Shown here in pieces: positions 1-9,699 of a stretch of 64,000 bases of DNA. Under the pieces are notes generated by a model. That model did no database searches. It had not been told where the DNA came from and saw nothing but the letters and a program-made list of their open reading frames with translations. Position 1 is the first letter of the stretch. Each line of letters begins with the position of its first letter. The position numbers and the translations under genes are program-made. This DNA comes from Hydrogenophaga borbori. Its GTDB lineage: Bacteria; Pseudomonadota; Gammaproteobacteria; Burkholderiales; Burkholderiaceae_C. The DNA lies in contig NZ_QVLS01000010.1 of assembly GCF_003417535.1 (NCBI RefSeq), positions 124,001 to 188,000 of the forward strand, read 5' to 3'.

Positions 1-70
1 CGAACTGGAGTTGCAGGGTCTGGTGGCGCGCCTGCCAGGCGGCCTGCTGCAGCGCGTCGCGCAAGGCTGA
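1..70 (+). CDS. dprA: DprA (DNA-processing protein A), C-terminal end only
   Basis: Only the last 22 codons before the TGA are in the window; the frame starts at base 2. The tail (ELELQGLVARLPGG then LLQRVAQG) matches the usual end of DprA/Smf, a winged-helix segment with the pattern 'LELEGxVxxLPGGxxxR'. DprA loads RecA onto incoming single-stranded DNA in natural transformation. It runs convergent to the DUF1631 gene, 24 bp apart. The call rests on one short motif, so it is likely but not certain; the upstream neighbour sequence would settle it. Confidence 0.7.
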   Translation, partial: ELELQGLVARLPGGLLQRVAQG

Positions 71-94
71 ACCCGCGCCCCATGGGCCCGGGCC

Positions 95-2530
95 TCAGGC
101 CAGCAGGCGCTCGGGGTTGGCGTCGAGCTTGGCCAGCGCCTCGCGCGTGGCGCGCACGGTGAGCGTTTCGTCCTCGCTCGGCACCAGCAGGCCCGCCTGC
201 AGGTAGGCGGCCACGCGCGAAGCGGGCATGAGGAAGCAGCGCCCCGCGTTGCTCACGAACAGGTAGAGCTGGCCATGCTGGCTGCGCCAGGCGAGCTGTA
301 CGCTGACCAGCTTGCCGTTGTGGTCCAGGCCGAACCAGGCGCCGATCTGCAACTCCACCGCCCAGGCGCGCATGGCCTCGTTGGGCTGGCTGCCGCCCTG
401 GTTGATGACCTCGATGTTGCTCGCGTCCACGCCGGTGATGAGCTCGATGCTGTCGGCGTTGAGATCGAAATCGCCCACGCCGCCCTCGGGCAGGTAGTCC
501 TCGAGGTTGGCCAGGCGCTTGGACAGGGCGTCGAGCTGGCTTTGCGCGATCGACTCGGTGCGCGACATGAAGGCGTCGGCCAGGGTGTCGCTCACCGACT
601 TGATGTGCTGGTCTTGCAAGCCTTGCGGGAAACCGAGCAGGGCCATGCCCTGGCGCAGCCGCTGCAGGATGCCCGGCAGCTGCTGGATGACGCGCGCGCG
701 GTCGTCGCGGCTGGGCTTGGCGCTGGCGGCCCACAGCAGGTCGGACGCGGCCTGCTTGAGCGCCTGCGTGTCCGGGTGCTTGACGCCGTGCTTGACGCTG
801 GCCACGGCCAGCACGTCGACCCAGACCTTGAAGAGGAAGTCGCGCACCTCGGCGCGCACCGGCACGTCATCGAGCAGCTTGCGCAGTTCGATGGTGTATT
901 GCACCGACAGCGTTTCCTTCTGCTCGACCTGCTGGGCGACGCTGACGAAGCGGCTGGCGCTGCTCTGCTCGCTCAGATAGGTGGAAAGGAACTTCTGGAA
1001 CTCGTCGTAGACGAGCTGGAACACGCGGCGCCCGGTCTCCGGGTACTGTTCGATCACTTGCACCACGCGCTTGATCTCGGCCTCCAGCGCGACCGAGCCG
1101 ACGTTGGATTCGAACCCCATCACGCAGGAGCCCATGCGATCGATCAGCCGGCGCGCGGGATGCTGCAGGGCGCTGAAGAACTCGGGTTCGGCCAGGGCCA
1201 CGCGCAGCACGGGGATCTGCAGGCGGGCGAACCACACGCGCACGCTCGGCGGGATGCGCTCTTCGGCCAGGATGGCCTGGAACATGAGCGCCACCACCTC
1301 GATGGTGGCCTTCTCGGTGGGCGTGGACGCGGCCTGCTTGAGCTCCTGGGTGCGTTCGCGCAGCGCCACCGCCGTGCGCTCGACCGTGCCCGCATCCACG
1401 TACACCGCACCGCCGCCGGTGGGCGCCACCCCGCCCAACCCGGAACCGGTGCTGGGAAAGGACACCTGGCGCGCCATGACCTGCTGCAGGGCGGGCGAGG
1501 GCGGCAGGATCTCGGTCGCCTCGAATTCGGGGCCCACGCGGTCGATCAGCATGCGCCGCAGACGGCCCACCACGCCCTGGGCCCGCATGCGCGCGCGCGC
1601 CAGGGGCGAGGTGCCGGTGAGCATGCGCGTTTCGTCGTTCACGCCCATGCCGGAGGAGCCAGGGTAGCCACTGTGCGGGGCGGCCCGGCCCCCCGTGTGG
1701 ACCTGGCCATGGCCGGACAGGCCGCTGGCACCGCCGGCCTGGCTGGCGGGCCCCGCGCCGGGGCCGCCAGGGCGGCCCGGCTCCTGCACCCGCCGGAACG
1801 GGGTGTGCAACCCCCCGCCCGTGGTGGGCCCGCCGGGCGCACCCGGTCGGGTGGTGGGCGGCGCGGGCGCCGTCGTGCCGGACGGGCTGCGGCGCACCAG
1901 CGCCTGCAGGTCGATTTTCTCCATCACGCCGTTGGCCACGAGGTGCCCATTGGCGGCCTTGTAGCCATCGAGCAGGATGGCGCCCAGCATGGGCGCGATG
2001 TGGTCCTGGACCAGGCCCAGGCCCTCGCGCTCGAGCCCGGCGGATTTCCATTGCTCGACCAGCAGCCGCGCCAGCACGTCGGGCAGCAGGATGTCGCTCT
2101 TGGACAGCTCGGTGCGCCGCTCCAGGTGCTGCACCCGCAGGCGCAGGTCGTTGAGCTCGGACGAGGTCTTGTCGAGCACGCGCATGGCCATGCGCGAGGC
2201 CAGGATCTGGTCGTCGATGGCGCCTTCGGTCACCAGTTCGAGCTGGCCCGAGAGGCTGGCGGGTTCGGTGAGGCCGGCGCGGGCGGCCAGGTGCTTGCGC
2301 AGCGCGTTGCGGCAGTCCTCGACCCAGATGGTCTGGCGCTTCTTGAAGGCGGCCCAGGTGTCGCGGCGGATCTGCACGTCGCTCGAGGTGCCCGGCTGGT
2401 CGAGCAGCACGGTCAGGCGCTGTTCGATGGCCTTGGCCAGGTCCGGCAGCGACCGCCCCACGTGCAGCACATGGCGCTCACGCGCCTGCTGGGCAAGGGC
2501 AAACCCCGTCGGTTGGGAAGGCGACACCAT
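95..2530 (-). CDS. DUF1631 family protein
   Basis: Protein of 811 residues with no signal peptide or membrane segment. The N-terminal ~200 residues are helical and charged. A low-complexity Pro/Gly/Ala linker follows (about residues 213-297), then a long helical region. The C-terminal ~100 residues are beta-rich (WAVELQIGAWFGLDH... VQLAWRSQHGQLYLFVSNAG), resembling the PilZ-like end described for DUF1631 proteins. The family is typical of beta- and gammaproteobacteria and its biochemical role is not established; older 'thymidine phosphorylase' labels should not be trusted. It lies downstream of secF, 95 bp away on the same strand, and may be in its own unit. Start ATG at 2530. Confidence 0.8.
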   Translation of the reverse strand: MVSPSQPTGFALAQQARERHVLHVGRSLPDLAKAIEQRLTVLLDQPGTSSDVQIRRDTWAAFKKRQTIWVEDCRNALRKHLAARAGLTEPASLSGQLELVTEGAIDDQILASRMAMRVLDKTSSELNDLRLRVQHLERRTELSKSDILLPDVLARLLVEQWKSAGLEREGLGLVQDHIAPMLGAILLDGYKAANGHLVANGVMEKIDLQALVRRSPSGTTAPAPPTTRPGAPGGPTTGGGLHTPFRRVQEPGRPGGPGAGPASQAGGASGLSGHGQVHTGGRAAPHSGYPGSSGMGVNDETRMLTGTSPLARARMRAQGVVGRLRRMLIDRVGPEFEATEILPPSPALQQVMARQVSFPSTGSGLGGVAPTGGGAVYVDAGTVERTAVALRERTQELKQAASTPTEKATIEVVALMFQAILAEERIPPSVRVWFARLQIPVLRVALAEPEFFSALQHPARRLIDRMGSCVMGFESNVGSVALEAEIKRVVQVIEQYPETGRRVFQLVYDEFQKFLSTYLSEQSSASRFVSVAQQVEQKETLSVQYTIELRKLLDDVPVRAEVRDFLFKVWVDVLAVASVKHGVKHPDTQALKQAASDLLWAASAKPSRDDRARVIQQLPGILQRLRQGMALLGFPQGLQDQHIKSVSDTLADAFMSRTESIAQSQLDALSKRLANLEDYLPEGGVGDFDLNADSIELITGVDASNIEVINQGGSQPNEAMRAWAVELQIGAWFGLDHNGKLVSVQLAWRSQHGQLYLFVSNAGRCFLMPASRVAAYLQAGLLVPSEDETLTVRATREALAKLDANPERLLA

Positions 2531-2625
2531 GCTTTTCAGTATGACACGAAGACCCTGCGTTCCATGCCCGCGAAACCCCCGGACGCCGCCGTTGGGCGGC
2601 CTTGGTATGGCAACTACGCCACGGA

Positions 2626-3576
2626 CTACACCACGGCGCCGGCGTTCGGGTCGTCCGGATCGCCTTCGCTCTTGGATGGCTTCACCAGGTCTTCACGCTT
2701 GATGCCCAGCCACAAGGCCATGGCCGCCGCGACGAACACCGAGGAATAGATGCCGAACAGGATGCCGATGGTCAGCGCCAGGGCGAAGTAGAACAGCGTG
2801 GGGCCGCCGAAGAGCAGCATGGACAGCACCATGATCTGGGTCGAGCCGTGCGTGATGATGGTGCGGCTGATGGTGGACGTGATGGCGTGGTCCACCACCT
2901 GTTGGGGCGTCATCTTGCGCTGGCGCCGGAAGGTCTCGCGGATGCGGTCGAAGATGACCACCGATTCGTTGACCGAATAGCCCAGTACCGCCAGCGTGGC
3001 CGCGAGCACGGCCAGCGAGAACTCCCACTGGAAGAAGGCGAAGAAGCCCAGGATGATGACCACGTCGTGCAGGTTGGCGATGATGGCCGAGACCGCGTAT
3101 TTCCACTCGAAGCGGACGGCCAGGTAGATGATGATGCCCCCGATGACCAGGGCCAGGGCGATCAGGCCGTTGTGCAGCAGCTCCTCGCCCACCTGGGGCC
3201 CGACAAACTCGGTGCGGCTGAGCGTGACGGCCGGGTTCTGGGCCTTGAGCGCGGCGAACAGGGCCTCGGCCTGCTGACCGGAGCTTTGTCCCTGCACGGC
3301 GGGCAGGCGCAGCAGCACGTCGCGCGAACTGCCGAAGTTCTGCACGGGCACCTCGAGGTAGCCCAGGTCCTCGACCACGCGCCGCACGGCGGTGAGGTCG
3401 GCCGGCTGCTCGTAGGCCACCTCGACCACGGTGCCGCCGGTGAATTCCACCGACAGGTGCAGGCCGCGCGTCACGAGGAAGAACACGGCCAGCAGGAAAG
3501 TGATGAACGAGATCGCGTTCAGCACGATCGCGTGCCGCATGAACGGGATGTCGCGGCGGATGCGGAAGAACTCCAT
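2626..3576 (-). CDS. secF: SecF, protein translocase subunit
   Basis: Inner-membrane subunit that works with SecD and YajC at SecYEG, using the proton-motive force to help late steps of protein export. The 316-residue protein has one N-terminal membrane span (AIVLNAISFITFLLAVFFLV), a periplasmic P1 domain with the SecD/SecF motif FTGGTVVEV, and five C-terminal spans including GYSVNESVVIFDRIRE, the family hallmark. Length fits the family. Start ATG at 3576 has CGGAG about 9 nt upstream. It follows secD by 21 bp in the yajC-secD-secF order. Confidence 0.97.
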   Translation of the reverse strand: MEFFRIRRDIPFMRHAIVLNAISFITFLLAVFFLVTRGLHLSVEFTGGTVVEVAYEQPADLTAVRRVVEDLGYLEVPVQNFGSSRDVLLRLPAVQGQSSGQQAEALFAALKAQNPAVTLSRTEFVGPQVGEELLHNGLIALALVIGGIIIYLAVRFEWKYAVSAIIANLHDVVIILGFFAFFQWEFSLAVLAATLAVLGYSVNESVVIFDRIRETFRRQRKMTPQQVVDHAITSTISRTIITHGSTQIMVLSMLLFGGPTLFYFALALTIGILFGIYSSVFVAAAMALWLGIKREDLVKPSKSEGDPDDPNAGAVV

Positions 3577-3597
3577 CGTGGGCTCCGGGTGCGGGGG

Positions 3598-5481
3598 TCA
3601 GTCGGCCTTGGCGGGGGTGGCGTCGCCCTCGGGGCGCCACACCGTGCCGACGGAGATGGTCTTGAGCTTCTTCTGGCGGCCGTACCAGAAGTTCACCAGG
3701 CCGCGCGAGAAGAACACGGCGGAAAACATGCTGGTGAGAATGCCCAGGCAATGCACCACGGCGAAGCCGCGCACCGGGCCCGAGCCGAACAGCAGCAGCG
3801 CCAGGCCCGCGATCAGAGAGGTCACGTTGGAGTCGAAGATGGTCGCCCAGGCGCGGTCATAGCCCGCGTTGATGGCCGCCTGCGGCGTGGCCCCACGGCG
3901 CAGCTCCTCGCGCACCCGCTCGTTGATGAGCACGTTGGCATCGATGGCCATGCCCAGCGCGAGCGCCATGGCCGCCATGCCGGGCAGGGTGAGCGTGGCC
4001 TGCAGCATGGACAGCACGGCCACCAGCAGCAGCACGTTGACGCCCAGCGCGATGGCGGAGAACACGCCGAACATCATGTAGTAGACGCACATGAAGGCCG
4101 CCACCACCAAGAAGCCCCAGGTCACGCTGTGGAAGCCCTTGGAGATGTTCTCGGCGCCCAGGCTGGGGCCGATGGTGCGCTCCTCGATGATCTCCATCGG
4201 CGCGGCCAGCGAGCCCGCGCGCAGCAGCAGCGCGGTGTCGCTGGCCTCCATGGTGGTCATGGCGCCGGAAATCTGCACGCGCCCGCCACCGATCTCGGTG
4301 CGGATCACGGGTGCCGTCACGACCTCGCCCTTGCCCTTCTCGAACAGGATGATGGCCATGCGCTTGCCCACGTTGTCGCGCGTGACGTCGCGGAAGATGC
4401 GCGAGCCCTTGCTGTCGAGCGTGAGGTGCACCGCGGGCTCGTGCGACTGGCCGTCGAAGCCGGCCTGCGCGTCGGTGAGGTTCTCGCCGGTGAGCAGCAC
4501 CTCGCGCTTGACGATGACGGGACGGCCGTTGCGCTCCAGGTAGCGCTCGGAGCCGAAAGGCACCGGCCCCGTGCCGCGCTCGGCGGCCAGTCCATCGGCG
4601 CTCTCGTCGACCAGGCGCACCTCCAGCGTGGCGGTGCGACCCAGGATGTCCTTGGCCTTGGCGGTGTCCTGCACGCCCGGCAGCTGCACCACGATGCGGT
4701 CGGCGCCCTGCTGCTGGATCACCGGCTCGGCCACGCCGAGCTCGTTGATCCGGTTGTGCAGGGTGGTCATGTTCTGCTTGAGCGCCTGGTCCTGCACGGC
4801 GCGCGCGGCCTCGGGGCGGATGGTCGCGGTGATGCGCGTGTCGCTGCCCTCGGCCGTCTCGTTCAGCACCAGCTCGGTGAACTGCGCCCGCACCAGGTCG
4901 ACCACCGCGTTGCGCGTGGCCTCGTCGCGCACGCGCAGCTCGATGGTCTGGCCGCTGCGCTGGATGCCGCCGTGGCGGATGTTCTTTTCGCGCAGGGCGT
5001 TGCGCAGGTCGGTGGCCAGCACGTCGGCGCGGCGCTCCAGCGCGGCCTTCATGTCCACCTGCAGCATGAAGTGGACGCCGCCGCGCAGGTCCAGGCCCAG
5101 GTACATGGGGCGGGCGTGCAGGGCCGACAGCCAGGCCGGCGTGCGCGGCACCAGGTTCAGCGCCACCACATGGCTGGGATCGGCGGCGTCGGTGTTGAGC
5201 GCGCGGTCGATGGCATCGCGCGCCTTCAGCTGGGTATCGGTGTCATCGAAGCGCGCGCGCACCGAGCCGCCTTCGAGCGAGAGCGCGCTGGGGGTGATCG
5301 AGGCCGCCGACAGCGCCTGCTCGACCCGCGCGACGGTGCCCGTGTCCACGCGCACCGTGGCCTTGGCCGCCGACACCTGCACCGCCGGCGCCTCGCCGAA
5401 CAGGTTGGGCAGCGCGTAGATCGCGCCGACCAACAGGGCGATCACGATGATCGCGTACTTCCACAGCGGGTATCGGTTCAT
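3598..5481 (-). CDS. secD: SecD, protein translocase subunit
   Basis: Partner of SecF in the SecDF-YajC complex. The 627-residue protein has an N-terminal membrane anchor (YAIIVIALLVGAIYALPNLF), a large periplasmic region containing the motif LGLDLRGGVHFMLQVD (about residues 127-142), and a C-terminal block of membrane spans with ALGMAIDANVLINERVREEL, the conserved D-A-N-V segment of RND-like SecD proteins. Start ATG at 5481 is preceded by GAAGG. The gap from yajC is about 120 bp and contains two strong stem-loops, which may tune SecD relative to YajC. Confidence 0.97.
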   Translation of the reverse strand: MNRYPLWKYAIIVIALLVGAIYALPNLFGEAPAVQVSAAKATVRVDTGTVARVEQALSAASITPSALSLEGGSVRARFDDTDTQLKARDAIDRALNTDAADPSHVVALNLVPRTPAWLSALHARPMYLGLDLRGGVHFMLQVDMKAALERRADVLATDLRNALREKNIRHGGIQRSGQTIELRVRDEATRNAVVDLVRAQFTELVLNETAEGSDTRITATIRPEAARAVQDQALKQNMTTLHNRINELGVAEPVIQQQGADRIVVQLPGVQDTAKAKDILGRTATLEVRLVDESADGLAAERGTGPVPFGSERYLERNGRPVIVKREVLLTGENLTDAQAGFDGQSHEPAVHLTLDSKGSRIFRDVTRDNVGKRMAIILFEKGKGEVVTAPVIRTEIGGGRVQISGAMTTMEASDTALLLRAGSLAAPMEIIEERTIGPSLGAENISKGFHSVTWGFLVVAAFMCVYYMMFGVFSAIALGVNVLLLVAVLSMLQATLTLPGMAAMALALGMAIDANVLINERVREELRRGATPQAAINAGYDRAWATIFDSNVTSLIAGLALLLFGSGPVRGFAVVHCLGILTSMFSAVFFSRGLVNFWYGRQKKLKTISVGTVWRPEGDATPAKAD

Positions 5482-5522
5482 ACAGGGCCTTCGGCGCTCG
5501 CGAGGTCTTGGTCAGAAACGCG

Positions 5523-5546
5523 GCGGACCGGCCTGCGCCGGTCCGC
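5523..5546 (-). promoter_or_regulatory. Perfect stem-loop between yajC and secD (distal)
   Basis: Two 10-base arms (GCGGACCGGC / GCCGGTCCGC) around a 4-base loop, all Watson-Crick pairs. There is no downstream U-tract on the minus strand, so it is unlikely to be a classical intrinsic terminator. A role in mRNA stability, attenuation or processing between yajC and secD is inference. Confidence 0.5.
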
Positions 5547-5570
5547 TCGCGTGGCCCCCTTGACGGGGAC

Positions 5571-5594
5571 ACGGGCCGGTGTCAGCCGGCCCGT
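5571..5594 (-). promoter_or_regulatory. Stem-loop between yajC and secD (proximal)
   Basis: Arms ACGGGCCGGT and GCCGGCCCGT form nine Watson-Crick pairs plus one G-U pair around the loop GTCA. It starts 8 bp past the yajC stop and is separated by 24 bp from a second stem-loop. Tandem hairpins of this quality in a 120-bp gap are unlikely to be chance; function unknown. Confidence 0.5.
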
Positions 5595-5601
5595 GCGGGG
5601 T

Positions 5602-5919
5602 TTACTTGATCGTGCCCTTGGGCAGCACCTGCACGACGGCGGTGCGCTGCATCTGGACTTCCAGGCCGGCGGCAAGTTCCACACCGATGTAGGTGTCGCC
5701 GATCTTGGACACCTTGCCGAGGAAGCCACCGGCGGTGACGATCTCGTCGCCCTTGGCCACGGCCTCGATCATGGCCTTGTGCTCCTTCTGGCGCTTGAGC
5801 TGCGGGCGGATCATGACGAAGTACAGCACCACGAACATCAACACCAGGGGCAGCAGGCCCAGCAGGGTGGACTCGGTGCCGCCAGAGGCGGCTTGGGCGT
5901 AGGCGGGGGAAATCAACAC
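5602..5919 (-). CDS. yajC: YajC, preprotein translocase accessory subunit
   Basis: Small inner-membrane protein (105 residues) of the SecDF-YajC complex. It has a short periplasmic N-terminus, one membrane helix (LLGLLPLVLMFVVLYFVMI), the conserved RPQLKRQKEHK cytosolic start and the GDEIVTAGGFLGKV beta domain. The start is GTG at 5919, supported by GGAG 8 nt upstream and by a TACAAT -10 box. No ATG fits the family length. It heads the yajC-secD-secF set. Confidence 0.95.
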   Translation of the reverse strand: MLISPAYAQAASGGTESTLLGLLPLVLMFVVLYFVMIRPQLKRQKEHKAMIEAVAKGDEIVTAGGFLGKVSKIGDTYIGVELAAGLEVQMQRTAVVQVLPKGTIK

Positions 5920-5952
5920 AGGCGGTCTCCAGCGGGTTCAGAACAACCGGCG

Positions 5953-5958
5953 ATTGTA
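5953..5958 (-). promoter_or_regulatory. Candidate -10 box for yajC
   Basis: TACAAT on the minus strand, ending 33 nt before the yajC GTG, with a predicted transcription start near 5946. No good -35 is visible at the expected spacing. The same hexamer recurs upstream of several other genes in this window. Confidence 0.4.
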
Positions 5959-6010
5959 TGCCGCCCCCTTGACAGAGGCGGGTTTCCCAACCGCTGAAGC
6001 CGCCGCCGCC

Positions 6011-9000
6011 TCAGGCGGCCTGGCGCGCCGGCGCCGCGGCGGCGCCCTCACGCCAGCGCGCCAGCAGCGCCTCGCGCCGCGCGGCGGCGGCCTGGGCGTG
6101 GCGCTCCTTCACGTGGCCAAAGCCCTTGATCTGCTCGGGCAGGCGCGCGATCTCCAGCGCCAGCGCCTGGCTGTCGGGCGTGAGCCCGGACAGCAGGGCC
6201 TCGACGTCGGCGCGGTACTGGGCGATCAGGGCGCGCTCCATGCGGCGCTCGGCGGTGCGGCCGAAGGGATCGAACGCGCCGCCGCGCAGGCCCTTGAACT
6301 TCGCCAGCCAGCGGAAGGCCGTGAACATGAAGGGACCGTAGGGCCGCTTGACCAGCTCGCCGCGCTCGTTCTTCTTGGCGAACAGCGGCGGCGCCAGGTG
6401 AACCTTGAGCGAGAAGTCGCCTTCGAACTGGGCCGCGATCTTGTCGTGGAAGGCGGCGTCGGTGTGCAGGCGCGCCACTTCGTACTCGTCCTTGTAGGCC
6501 ATGAGCTTGAACAGCGAGCGCGCCACCGCCTCGCTCAGCGCGGTCTTGCCCAGGGCCTGCGACTCGGCCTGGCGCACGCGCTCGACGAAGTCGCGGTACT
6601 CGCGGGCATAGGACGCGTTCTGGTAGCCGGTGAGGAAGTCGGCCCGGCGGGCGATGAGCTGCTCCAGCGTCTCACGCGGCTGAAACTGGATGACCTGGGC
6701 GGCCGAACCGGCCAGACCGCAGGCGGCCCGCACGGCCGGCAGGTCGTGCGCGGCGCGGCGGCCCCACTCGAAGGCGGCCTTGTTCTGCTCCACCGCCACG
6801 GCGTTGAGTTCGATCGCGCGCATCAGCGCGGCCTGGCCCAGCGGGATCCAGCCCTTCTGCCAGGCGTAGCCCAGCATCAGCGGGTTGGTGTACAGGCTGT
6901 CGCCGAGCAGGCGGGTGGCGATGGTTTCGGCATCGACCACACCAACCGCTTCGCCGCCCAGGTGGTTGACCAGGGTGTCCACGCAGGCCTGCGCGGGGCT
7001 CATCCAGTCGGGGTTCTTCACGAAAGCCGCCGTGGGCGTGGCGCTGCTGTTGAGGGCCACGTGCGTGCGACCTTCGCGCAGGCGCTGCCAGGTCTCCTTG
7101 TTGGCGGCCACGATGGGGTCGCAGCCGATGACCAGGTCGGCCGAGGCGGCCGAGACGCGCGTGGTGCGGATGCGCTCCTGCGAGTCGCCGATCAGCACGT
7201 GGCTCCAGGTGGCGCCGCCTTTTTGTGCCAGGCCCGCTGCGTCCTGCGTGACGATGCCCTTGCCTTCCAGGTGCGCGGCCACGCCCAGCAGCTGGCCGAT
7301 GGTGATGACGCCCGTGCCGCCCACGCCGGCAACGATGATGCCCCAGGCGTCGTGCCCCAGCGCGGGCAGCGTCGGGTGCGGCAGCGCGCCGCCCTCCCAC
7401 CCGGCATTGGCCGTGCCCTTCTTCTTGCGCAGCTGGCCGCCCTCGACCGTGACGAAGCTCGGGCAGAAGCCGTTCACGCAGGAGAAGTCCTTGTTGCAGG
7501 TGCTCTGATTGATCTGGCGCTTGCGGCCGAAGGGCGTCTCCAGCGGCTCCACCGACAGGCAGTTGGACTTCTCGCCGCAGTCGCCGCAGCCCTCGCACAC
7601 CAGCTCATTGATGACCACGCGCTGGTTCGGCTCGGCCATCGTGCCGCGCTTGCGGCGGCGGCGCTTCTCGGTGGCGCAGGTCTGGTCGTAGATGATGACC
7701 GTGGTGCCCTCGATCTCGCGGAACTCGCGCTGCACGGCGTCCAGCGTGTCGCGGTGCTGAATGGCGATGCCGTCGGGAATGCCCGTCACGCCATCGTATT
7801 TTTCGGGTTCGTCGGTGACGATGGTGATCTTCTTCACCCCCTCGGCGCGCATGCTCTGCGCGATCTGCACCACGCTGTGGCCCTCGGGGCGCTCGCCCAC
7901 CTGCTGGCCACCGGTCATGGCCACGGCGTCGTTGTAGAGGATCTTGTAGGTAATGTTCACGCCCGAGGCAATGCTCTGGCGGATCGCCAGGATGCCCGAG
8001 TGGAAGTAGGTGCCGTCGCCGAGGTTGGCGAACATGTGCTTGTCGGTGCTGAAGGGCTGCTGGCCCACCCAGGGCACGCCCTCGCCGCCCATCTGGGTGA
8101 AGCCCACGGTGGCGCGGTCCATCCAGATGCTCATGAAGTGGCAGCCGATGCCGGCCATGGCGCGCGAGCCCTCGGGCACCTTGGTGCTGGTGTTGTGCGG
8201 GCAGCCGGAGCAGAACCAGGGCTGGCGCTCGGCGCCGGGCACGCCCTGGGTCAACAGGGTCTGCAGCGAACGCTCCTGGGCGTCGAGGATGGCCAGCTGC
8301 GCGTCGATGCGCGCCATCACGTCCTCGGGCACATTGCCCAGCTTCTTCAGGCGCCGGGCGATGGCGCGCGCGATCAGCGCGGGGTTGAGGTCGGCCTTGG
8401 CGCGCAACAGGGTGTTGGCGCTGGGGTTGGGCCGCGACCACTCGCCGCCGCTGAAGTCGCCCTCGGACTCGTCGAACTTGCCGAGCACGTTGGGGCGCAC
8501 GTCGGGCCGCCAGTTGTAGAGCTCTTCCTTCAGCTGGTACTCGATGACCTGGCGCTTTTCCTCCACCACCAGGATCTCGCGCAGGCCAGTGGCGAACTCG
8601 CGCGTGGTCTGTGCCTCCAGCGGCCACACCACCGCCACCTTGTGCACGCGCAAACCGATGCGGCGGCAGGTGGCGTCGTCCAGGCCGAGGTCCACCAGCG
8701 CCTGGCGCGTGTCGTTGTAGGCCTTGCCGCTGGCGATGACGCCGAAGCGGTCGTTGGGGCCGGCCACCACGTTGTGGTTGAGCTTGTTGGCGCGCACGTA
8801 GGCCAGGGCCGCGTACCACTTGTGGTCGAACAGGCGGGCCTCCTGCTCCAGCGCGTGGTCGGGCCAGCGGATGTGCAGGCCGCCGGGCGGCATCTCGAAC
8901 TCGGGGACCACGATCTGCACACGCTCGGGATCGATCAGCGCGGTGGAGCTCGATTCGACGATCTCCTGAATGGTCTTCATGCCCGTCCACACGCCAGAGA

Positions 9001-9610
9001 AGCGGCTCATGGCGAAGGCGTGCAGGCCCAGGTCCAGGATGTCCTGCACGCTGGCCGGAAAGAACACCGGCAGGCCGCAGGCCTTGAAGATGTGGTCGCT
9101 CTGGTGCGCCGCGGTGGAGCTCTTGGCCACGTGGTCGTCGCCGGCCACCGCGATCACGCCGCCCCAGGGGCTGGTGCCGGCCATGTTGGCGTGCTTGAAC
9201 ACGTCGGAGCAGCGGTCCACGCCCGGGCCCTTGCCGTACCAGATGCCGAAAACGCCATCGAAGCGGTTCGTGCCCGGGGGCGCGAAGCCCAGCTGCTGCG
9301 TGCCCCACAGCGCCGTGGCCGCCAGCTCCTCGTTCACGCCGGGCTGGAAGACGATGTTCTGCTTCTTGAGGTGCGGCGCCGCTTTCTGCAGGGACTGGTC
9401 GTAGCCCCCCAGCGGCGAGCCACGGTAGCCGCTGATGAACCCCGCCGTGTTCTTGCCGATCAGGGCGTCGCGCTGGCGCTGCAGCATGGGCAGCTTCACC
9501 AGGGCCTGCACCCCGCTCATGAAGGCGCGACCGTGGTCCAGCGTGTATTTGTCGTCCAGGGTGACGGTTTCCAGGGCCTGGCGGATGTGCTCGGGCAGCG
9601 GCGCGTTCAT
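6011..9610 (-). CDS. Indolepyruvate ferredoxin oxidoreductase, fused IorA-IorB type
   Basis: Fusion enzyme of 1199 residues that oxidatively decarboxylates aryl-pyruvates such as indolepyruvate to acyl-CoA using thiamine diphosphate and Fe-S clusters, in aromatic amino-acid breakdown. Visible parts in order: 2-oxoacid oxidoreductase N-domain (GFISGYRGSPLGGYDQSL near residue 55), a TPP-binding region (FCSGCPHNTS, GGEGVPWVGQ), a cysteine-rich cluster segment (CEGCGDCGEKSNC, then CNKDFSCVNGFCPSF, residues ~670-720), and a gamma-type domain (VGGTGVITIGQLLG, DAAGLAQKGGATWSHV, ~755-810). The ATG at 9610 is chosen because GGAG sits 8 nt upstream; the frame stays open 75 codons further without support. 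It is divergent to an Lrp/AsnC gene, the likely regulator. Confidence 0.92.
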   Translation of the reverse strand: MNAPLPEHIRQALETVTLDDKYTLDHGRAFMSGVQALVKLPMLQRQRDALIGKNTAGFISGYRGSPLGGYDQSLQKAAPHLKKQNIVFQPGVNEELAATALWGTQQLGFAPPGTNRFDGVFGIWYGKGPGVDRCSDVFKHANMAGTSPWGGVIAVAGDDHVAKSSTAAHQSDHIFKACGLPVFFPASVQDILDLGLHAFAMSRFSGVWTGMKTIQEIVESSSTALIDPERVQIVVPEFEMPPGGLHIRWPDHALEQEARLFDHKWYAALAYVRANKLNHNVVAGPNDRFGVIASGKAYNDTRQALVDLGLDDATCRRIGLRVHKVAVVWPLEAQTTREFATGLREILVVEEKRQVIEYQLKEELYNWRPDVRPNVLGKFDESEGDFSGGEWSRPNPSANTLLRAKADLNPALIARAIARRLKKLGNVPEDVMARIDAQLAILDAQERSLQTLLTQGVPGAERQPWFCSGCPHNTSTKVPEGSRAMAGIGCHFMSIWMDRATVGFTQMGGEGVPWVGQQPFSTDKHMFANLGDGTYFHSGILAIRQSIASGVNITYKILYNDAVAMTGGQQVGERPEGHSVVQIAQSMRAEGVKKITIVTDEPEKYDGVTGIPDGIAIQHRDTLDAVQREFREIEGTTVIIYDQTCATEKRRRRKRGTMAEPNQRVVINELVCEGCGDCGEKSNCLSVEPLETPFGRKRQINQSTCNKDFSCVNGFCPSFVTVEGGQLRKKKGTANAGWEGGALPHPTLPALGHDAWGIIVAGVGGTGVITIGQLLGVAAHLEGKGIVTQDAAGLAQKGGATWSHVLIGDSQERIRTTRVSAASADLVIGCDPIVAANKETWQRLREGRTHVALNSSATPTAAFVKNPDWMSPAQACVDTLVNHLGGEAVGVVDAETIATRLLGDSLYTNPLMLGYAWQKGWIPLGQAALMRAIELNAVAVEQNKAAFEWGRRAAHDLPAVRAACGLAGSAAQVIQFQPRETLEQLIARRADFLTGYQNASYAREYRDFVERVRQAESQALGKTALSEAVARSLFKLMAYKDEYEVARLHTDAAFHDKIAAQFEGDFSLKVHLAPPLFAKKNERGELVKRPYGPFMFTAFRWLAKFKGLRGGAFDPFGRTAERRMERALIAQYRADVEALLSGLTPDSQALALEIARLPEQIKGFGHVKERHAQAAAARREALLARWREGAAAAPARQAA

Positions 9611-9699
9611 GTTCTGTCTCCTTCGTGGGCGGGGCGTCTCGTGGACGCAGGCGTGCGGGGGCCGGCCCCGGGTAGGGGCCGGCCCCCAGTCTGCCGCGC

